A DNA stretch of 64,000 nt from NCBI GenBank assembly GCA_941918925.1, contig OW799234.1, positions 60,368,968-60,432,967 on the forward strand, written 5' to 3'. The notes under the pieces were generated by a model, which was not told where the DNA came from, searched no databases, and worked only from the letters and a program-made list of their open reading frames with translations. This document shows positions 58,407-64,000 of the stretch, one piece after another (position 1 is the stretch's first letter; each line of letters starts with the position of its first letter). Both the position numbers and the translations under genes were made by a program. The DNA is from Phyto melanocephala (lineage: Eukaryota; Arthropoda; Insecta; Diptera; Rhinophoridae).

Positions 58407-60805
58407 AAATATATAAAGAAAATCAAAATAGCTTGTCGTTAACGATTTTGATAAAGCGTCTTCTTGATTTTGTAGATTTTAAATAGTAATGTCATTTTAG
58501 CTTCTTTTAGTCAGTATTTTCTATTTAGTGGGTTTAATTAAATAAAATAAGTTAGTTGTTTATGGCACAACATTGACGCGTCTTTTCAGCGTAGAAGATA
58601 GACCAGCAAATATTAATTTTTATATGTGTACAAATTTTCTTAATTTTTATTTCAACAAAACATATAAAATTTAAGATAATGAACCAAATTTTATGTTAAA
58701 TTAAGTATACGGCCCTGTGAGGTTAGGCAGGCTCAGATGCCAATGTAGCGCATGAGTCGAGTAAATAGCAGATGGATTCGTGAACAATTATACATATTTC
58801 CCTTTTCAATGATATTTTTTTTTAAATTTTGTTCATACAAATTTTGATTGCAAAATTTAACTTCACCATTGTCCGTGTGCCTATCTAAAATCATCACCTG
58901 ATATGCATATGCATTAAATAGTAACGACTTATGCGAAATGTAAATGAAATACGTATGCATACTAATTTCATTTTCAAAAAGTTCTAATAATGAAAATATT
59001 TAATTCAAAGTATTTATAATTATATACGCAAATTTATAAAAAATAAAACGTTTGCATTAAATTGTTTATATTTTTTTAAGTTATATCTGGCAATACTGTT
59101 AAACGTAAATCTAAACATACATACATATATACATACATACTTAAAAGTAAGAGTAAAAATTGCGTATTTACACTTGATTTTTTTTTGCTGGATCATTCTT
59201 AATTGGATTGTTTATTATTGCGATTTAAAATAAATAAATAAAACAGTGTCTTGTCATACGAAATTGACCTTGAAATAATAGTGCTTCCATTTGTAATTAT
59301 ATTTGTATAATATGAACGTTAAAGGGCTAAATTTAAAATGAAATTATATGTGATAATAAAATTGTGTTTTTTTAATCAGTTTTGTATAATTTAGGGCCAT
59401 TTATAGATTTTTGTTTTTTATTACATAAGATAATTAAATAATGTAAAATGGTTATAAAATAATGGAAATAATACTGATGTTGTACTAAAAATATTAGATT
59501 ATTAAGGAATAATTTGTTGATCTACACAACGTATGGGGAATTTAAAATTAAAATAAAGGATACGTGTACAACCGCATAGTTTTTCCAGAAAAATAATCTT
59601 TGTACATTATATCTGTAAGTACTTATAACACAGGTCAACAGCAAAAAAAGGTTGAAAAACTACTATAGATTTGATGAATCATGGATACCTAAGTATAAAA
59701 ATTGTTAAATTTTTAAATTCTATGGATAATTTTTTTTTTAAATTCAAGATTTTTTTTGGACGCTGCTCCCAAAAAAATTGTTCAAATTTATTACTGTATC
59801 GCAAAGCCACATCTAATAGGAACAAAATAAGATATCGATCATAAAAATCGGTTGATTCCTTTCGAATTTATTCACAATTAAGTGATCTAACTCATTTTCA
59901 CAATATTTAAGTTTTTTTTGTTTGATATACATCAAATTGAGTAATTAATGATCTTCTCCCAGAAAAAATGTTTGAAAAAAATCTTTTTGGCATGTTGGTG
60001 ATTCTCAGAATTAAAAAAAGTAATAAACAAAAGGTTGTTTAATTTTTACGATTGCGATATTAAAGTTATAAACGCTCATAAATGTACGTGCACGCTGAAT
60101 TGCTACCTTAAAATAACCGTTTTAGTGTGAACCATTCGAATGACCTTTTAAACGTATTTAAAGTGATGTGGCCAGACTGAGAGAAAAATTCTTTGAGTCA
60201 AATACACTTTTAATGAAACTAATGAATATCATTATTCAATATGCATCGCAAAGTAATTCCACTGGCCTTTAAATGCTAAGCGCAAAACGATACAACTCAT
60301 TTGGGTTCTCGGCAACACTATTCCTATCAATTCAACAACTTTATTTAAATGTCTTGGCCGTTGATCTCCCGTTGTCCCTTGCTTAAAATTCGATACTAAA
60401 TGATAAATAGTGTTGTCAGAAGGTATTTCTTGGCCACAATATTTTCAACGATATCCACATTGAGTTGACACAACTAAAGGAATTTTTTCAATTTACAGGG
60501 TCTTTAGACAAGTAGAAGCGTTATATTTTTATAATATTGTACATGGTGAAAATTGTTTCAATTGGTTGGCATATTTATTAAATGATAACTTTTGTAACTT
60601 CTACAATATTAATTTGTATTTTTTAACGTCTACCTAAGTATATACGCTAAAGCAAGAAAATTTTAATGAGTTCACTTATATTATGATATGTGAACCATAT
60701 TTTAAAACAAATAGTTCCAAGATATGCAATACAAAAGGAAAGTGAGTGTAAACGTAACAATATATAACTTAGGTTGAATTATAAATAAAAACAAGAAAAA
60801 CTTAC
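58407..60805. other. AT-rich DNA, probable 5' intron of gce, nothing recognised
   Basis: No repeat terminus or coding frame I can support. A lone TTTTTTTTGCTGG near 59180 may be a scrap of the CCCAGCA family. Confidence 0.4.
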
Positions 60806-60900
60806 CACAAATAGCACATGTTACGAGTATTGGACAATTTTTGTTGTTTTGCTTTAATTACTTTCGATTTTTTTATTGTTTATTAAGCTGCAAAATAGTT
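60806..60900 (-). other. Possible 5' untranslated exon of gce
   Basis: A strong minus-strand donor (GTAAGTTTTTCTTG, with GT at 60805-60804) follows sequence reading ACATGTGCTATTTGTG. A donor upstream is required because the first coding exon begins with an acceptor at 50728-50729 just 13 bases before the ATG. This would make a 10-kb intron. The upstream limit of the exon is arbitrary and other donors could serve. Confidence 0.25.
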
Positions 60901-61754
60901 TGGGTTGCAATATTTAGTAGATGATACACCGCTGGCTTGTTGATAAACTCGCAGGCATAGGGAAACAAAAACTCATTAACAACTTTTAAGATATATGTAC
61001 ATATGTGTTTTTATGTAAATATATACATAAGTATGTATTATGTCTTTAAAACAAACAAAAAAATTATTAAAATTTTTTTTTTATGTATTATTGACGCATA
61101 TTTTTAACTGACGCCATCACTAGATGTTTTTCTTTTTGTTTTCGTTTAATTTAATTTACAATTTAGTTTGAAATTATTCTTTTGCCTTTTACTTAACACA
61201 TTGTAGGTCTATTTATAGTTTATTATTTTTTTAATGATTTTTTAAAAAGTCGCTCTTTTTTGCCGCATACAAAGTTGTACAGCTGTTTACTTTTTGTCGT
61301 TTTTTGTTTTTTTCTTTTTGTCAACAGGTTGTAATATTGTACACAAATTTATTATTTTTATGCTGTTTTTATTTGTTAATGTTGTTTTGTTTAAATACAA
61401 TTACATGTTAATTTCTTTATTGAGGTAGTATGGATTTGTATTTTTTGTTGTATAATTTATTTTCTAAATGGCACACGATTTTTTATTAAGTTTGTATTAC
61501 TCAGTTGGTTTTATTGTTAATTTATTCTTAGATTTTGTTTACTTCTGCTAATTCATATTCTCTGGTATTTTGTTTAGTTTTTATAATCTATCGAGACAAA
61601 AAATTTATTAAATAAAAAAGTTTATTTGTTGTAGTTTTAATTTTTCAATAAAAATAAACACTTTGAATTAAAAAATACATCTAATAACAAATTACATTTA
61701 ATGCATATGATTAAAAATAATTTTAACTTTTTTTATTTTTGATTATTATTTCAA
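60901..61754. other. AT-rich DNA, nothing recognised
   Basis: If the exon at 60806 is real, the promoter could lie here, but no clear core promoter can be singled out. Confidence 0.35.
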
Positions 61755-61990
61755 CAGGTTGATCATTTCGTGTTAAATTTTCGAATTACATATGGGAGCG
61801 TGAGCCTTGAAATCAACTTCGTATATCTCATGGACTTATATGACGTACGAATTTATCAGAAATCCTTCCGAAAATTTTGGTATTAAAAATCAGCATTCGA
61901 TCTGTTAGCGGCTGAGATATAAGCAAAAAACATCGTACATAAGTATATCTCTATTTTTCATAGAGATTTCAACAACAAAAAAACAATAGC
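61755..61990 (+). mobile_element. Degraded DINE-1-like internal fragment
   Basis: CTTGAAATCAACTTCGTATA, then TATTAAAAATCAGCATTCGA and GGCTGAGATATAAGCAAAAA follow the order of the element's GTCY-downstream region. Neither terminus is present. Confidence 0.5.
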
Positions 61991-62145
61991 AACAGCAGGC
62001 GGTGTTGTATTTTTAGGTTAAAAATGTGTGGGTTGTGTTTGTAGTTGATATAAATATTTGTTATGCTTATTCATGTGTATGAATGTGTGTGTGTGTATGA
62101 ATGTATGTACATTATTATCATTATTATTACATTATTATTATTAAT

Positions 62146-63285
62146 CAAGAATGATTAAAACAAGATTACGCATTGCGCATGTGTGTTGTTATTCTGCTCT
62201 CTCGTGCGTGACGTCACATCAGCAAATAAGTGATTGATATTATAAGTAAAAACTGTAAAAATGTTAATAAAATGCTACAATACATAATTAATAAATCACA
62301 AGAATTATTAATAAACATAAAAACATCAAATAACAAATAAAAAAAATTAAAATATACTTTTAAATAAACTATAATGCTGTTATTCTCTTTTAATTTCTAC
62401 AAATCTCACTGTTTATGTATTGCTTTTGTGTAGTGCGAGGCTGATGTGACGTATGTACATTTCGAGAACGAAACATTTTTTACATTCGGAATGCGTAATC
62501 TTGTTATACCCTTCACCTGTGGTGCACAAGGGTATATATAGCTTTGTCATTCCGTTTGTAATTTCTACAATTTTCATTTCCGACCCCATAAAGTATATAT
62601 TTTCTGAAAGCTTATGAATAGAGGAGTCGATTAAGCCCTGACCGTCTGTCCGTCTGTCCGTCTGCCCGTCTGTCCGTGTGTTGGTTGAAATCAACTTTTA
62701 GAAGCAACTATATGTTCCTCAGATCTGTATATGATATCAATCTCTTGGAAATATACAGGAATGAATCGCTATTGAAATTCAGCACAATCGCCCCATAACT
62801 TTCTGAGATATGAGCAAAAAACCACGACCACCTCGTTTTTTTTCACAATTACAACAACAACATACATACATAGATACATGTAAAAAACATACCAAACAAA
62901 AAAAATTACAAAAAAAAAAAATATTAAAAATAAGAAAAAAATAATAAAAAAAAACTACAAAAAAAAAATTTAAAAAAAATTTTAAAAAAAATTTTAAAAA
63001 ATTTTTTAAAAATTTTTCTAAAAAAAATTTTTTAAAAAATTTAAAAAAAATATAAAAAAAAATAATAAAATATAAATAATATATTAAATAAAATAAAATA
63101 AATTTTTTTTGGCTCAGCTGGGATTCGATGCCACATTTATTCTAACGTGTACGTATGCACGTATTTTATATGGGATGAATGGTGATACAAACAATTGTTA
63201 TTGCATGACTACACGTTGTGAAGGGTATATAAGATTCGGCACGGCCGAATATAGCACTGTTACTTGTTTTTATCATTCTTGGTAC
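62146..63285. mobile_element. MITE with 60-bp inverted ends, split by a DINE-1-like element
   Basis: The left end AAGAATGATTAAAACAAGAT then TACGCATTGCGC, and an inner TGACGTCACATCAGC, are mirrored by GCTGATGTGACGTATG and GGAATGCGTAATCTTGTT near 62445-62505. The last part of the right arm (TTTATCATTCTTGG) continues only after 63270, beyond the inserted element. Without the insert it is about 370 bp. Confidence 0.7.
62504..63270 (+). mobile_element. DINE-1/mini-me-like element
   Basis: Starts TATACCCTTCACCTGTGGTG and ends GGCCGAATATAGCACTGTTA. The GTCTGTCCGTCTGTCCGTCT block (about 62645) is the longest GTCY run in the window, and an A-rich centre spans 62880-63105. It is inserted in a T run within the right arm of the preceding MITE, with no obvious target duplication. 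Confidence 0.82.
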
Positions 63286-63717
63286 ATAATGGTGCGAAAC
63301 TGGGACGATGAATTTTTCACTACGAACAACAAGTAGCAGAAACAAAACTAATAAGATCTTTACAGGGATTTTCATAAATATTTTAGATGTTAAAAAATAT
63401 GGGCTACACTCGTATTTAAAAATAACGTAAATTTTTTTTAGCTATAAAGTTTACTTTTTTCAAAAATTAACTCTTAATTTAAAACAAATAAGAATGTACA
63501 CTAAGCGAAGAAATGCATTTTAACATAATTAATTTAACACAAACTGAAGCTGTTTTTTGGTAGTTAAAATCACTAAAATCAACTGTATTTAAAAAGTCAT
63601 ATACAGTTTTTACAAACAACACTTCTGTTTAATATTTTTACGTTTTTTGTATATTTTCTATTGTACCTACACGACGTCTTTGCTATGATTTACCCGTGTC
63701 TTTATTTTATTGTCGTT
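63286..63717. other. AT-rich DNA, nothing recognised
   Basis: No repeat ends or coding frames that can be supported. Confidence 0.4.
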
Positions 63718-64000
63718 TTTATACCCTTCACACAGTGAAAAAGGGTATATATAGGTTTGTCATTCCGTGTGAAATTTCTACAATTTCCATAAAGTATATA
63801 TTTTCTGAAAGCTTATGAATAGGGGAGTCGATTAAGCTCTGTCAGTCTGTCCGTCTGTCCGTGTGTATGTTGAAATCAACTTTTTGAAGCCCCCCGAAAT
63901 AGGTTGGACCCGGGTAAGGTATTAAAATATCAGAAATATTCGGGAGTAGATCGGTATTGGAAATCAGAAACATCGGTACATAAACCACTGAGATATGAGC
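63718..64000 (+). mobile_element. DINE-1/mini-me-like element, cut by the window end
   Basis: 5' terminus TATACCCTTCACACAGTGAA, GTCTGTCCGTCTGTCCGTGT block near 63847, then the body to the last base. Compared with other copies, a short stretch after CTACAATTTCC is deleted. Confidence 0.82.

Overview
This is an AT-rich nuclear segment of an insect genome, almost certainly a fly (Diptera: Brachycera, probably a calyptrate such as a blow fly or house fly relative; the species cannot be fixed from sequence). The evidence is a juvenile-hormone receptor gene of the Met/gce type, two ZAD zinc-finger genes of the insect-specific class, canonical GT-AG introns, and a very heavy load of dipteran repeats. 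These include more than 15 copies or fragments of a DINE-1/mini-me-like (helentron-type) element whose ends read TATACCCTTCAC and TATAGCACTCTTACTTGTTT.

Layout. 1-4.4 kb: stacked DNA transposons, including inverted minisatellite arrays around a hAT transposase tail, and a TIR element interrupted by three other elements. 4.4-18.3 kb (+): a ZAD C2H2 zinc-finger gene of 4 coding exons, whose 12-kb first intron holds MITEs, DINE-1 copies, a mariner relic and a 5'-truncated LINE with an uninterrupted reverse transcriptase reading frame. 18.4-21.6 kb: intergenic repeats. 21.7-27.4 kb (-): a second ZAD gene, 7 coding exons and 10 zinc fingers, convergent with the first. 27.4-38.6 kb: no gene seen. 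This stretch holds a triple nested transposon insertion, a 121-bp tandem array and several MITEs. 38.6-50.7 kb (-): the complete coding region of the Met/gce bHLH-PAS receptor in 9 coding exons, including a 5.4-kb intron with a SINE and a 3.0-kb intron with a long ATGT microsatellite. 50.7-64 kb: probably the 5' non-coding part of the same gene (a possible non-coding exon ends at 60806), filled with DINE-1 copies and MITEs.

The three genes do not form a pathway. The receptor is a JH-dependent transcription factor; the two ZAD proteins are probably sequence-specific DNA-binding proteins with unknown targets. All exon joins given for the three genes were checked by hand: reading phase is consistent across every junction and split zinc fingers are restored.

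The most unusual material is in the mobile elements. A TIR family with ends TGGG(T/G)GATTCACA has inserted into itself twice with TAT target duplications. Two equal-length (533 bp) hAT-type MITEs carry perfect 8-bp target duplications. A foldback-like structure encloses a hAT dimerisation-domain relic. The second ZAD gene shows an exon-bounded duplication of a three-finger module.
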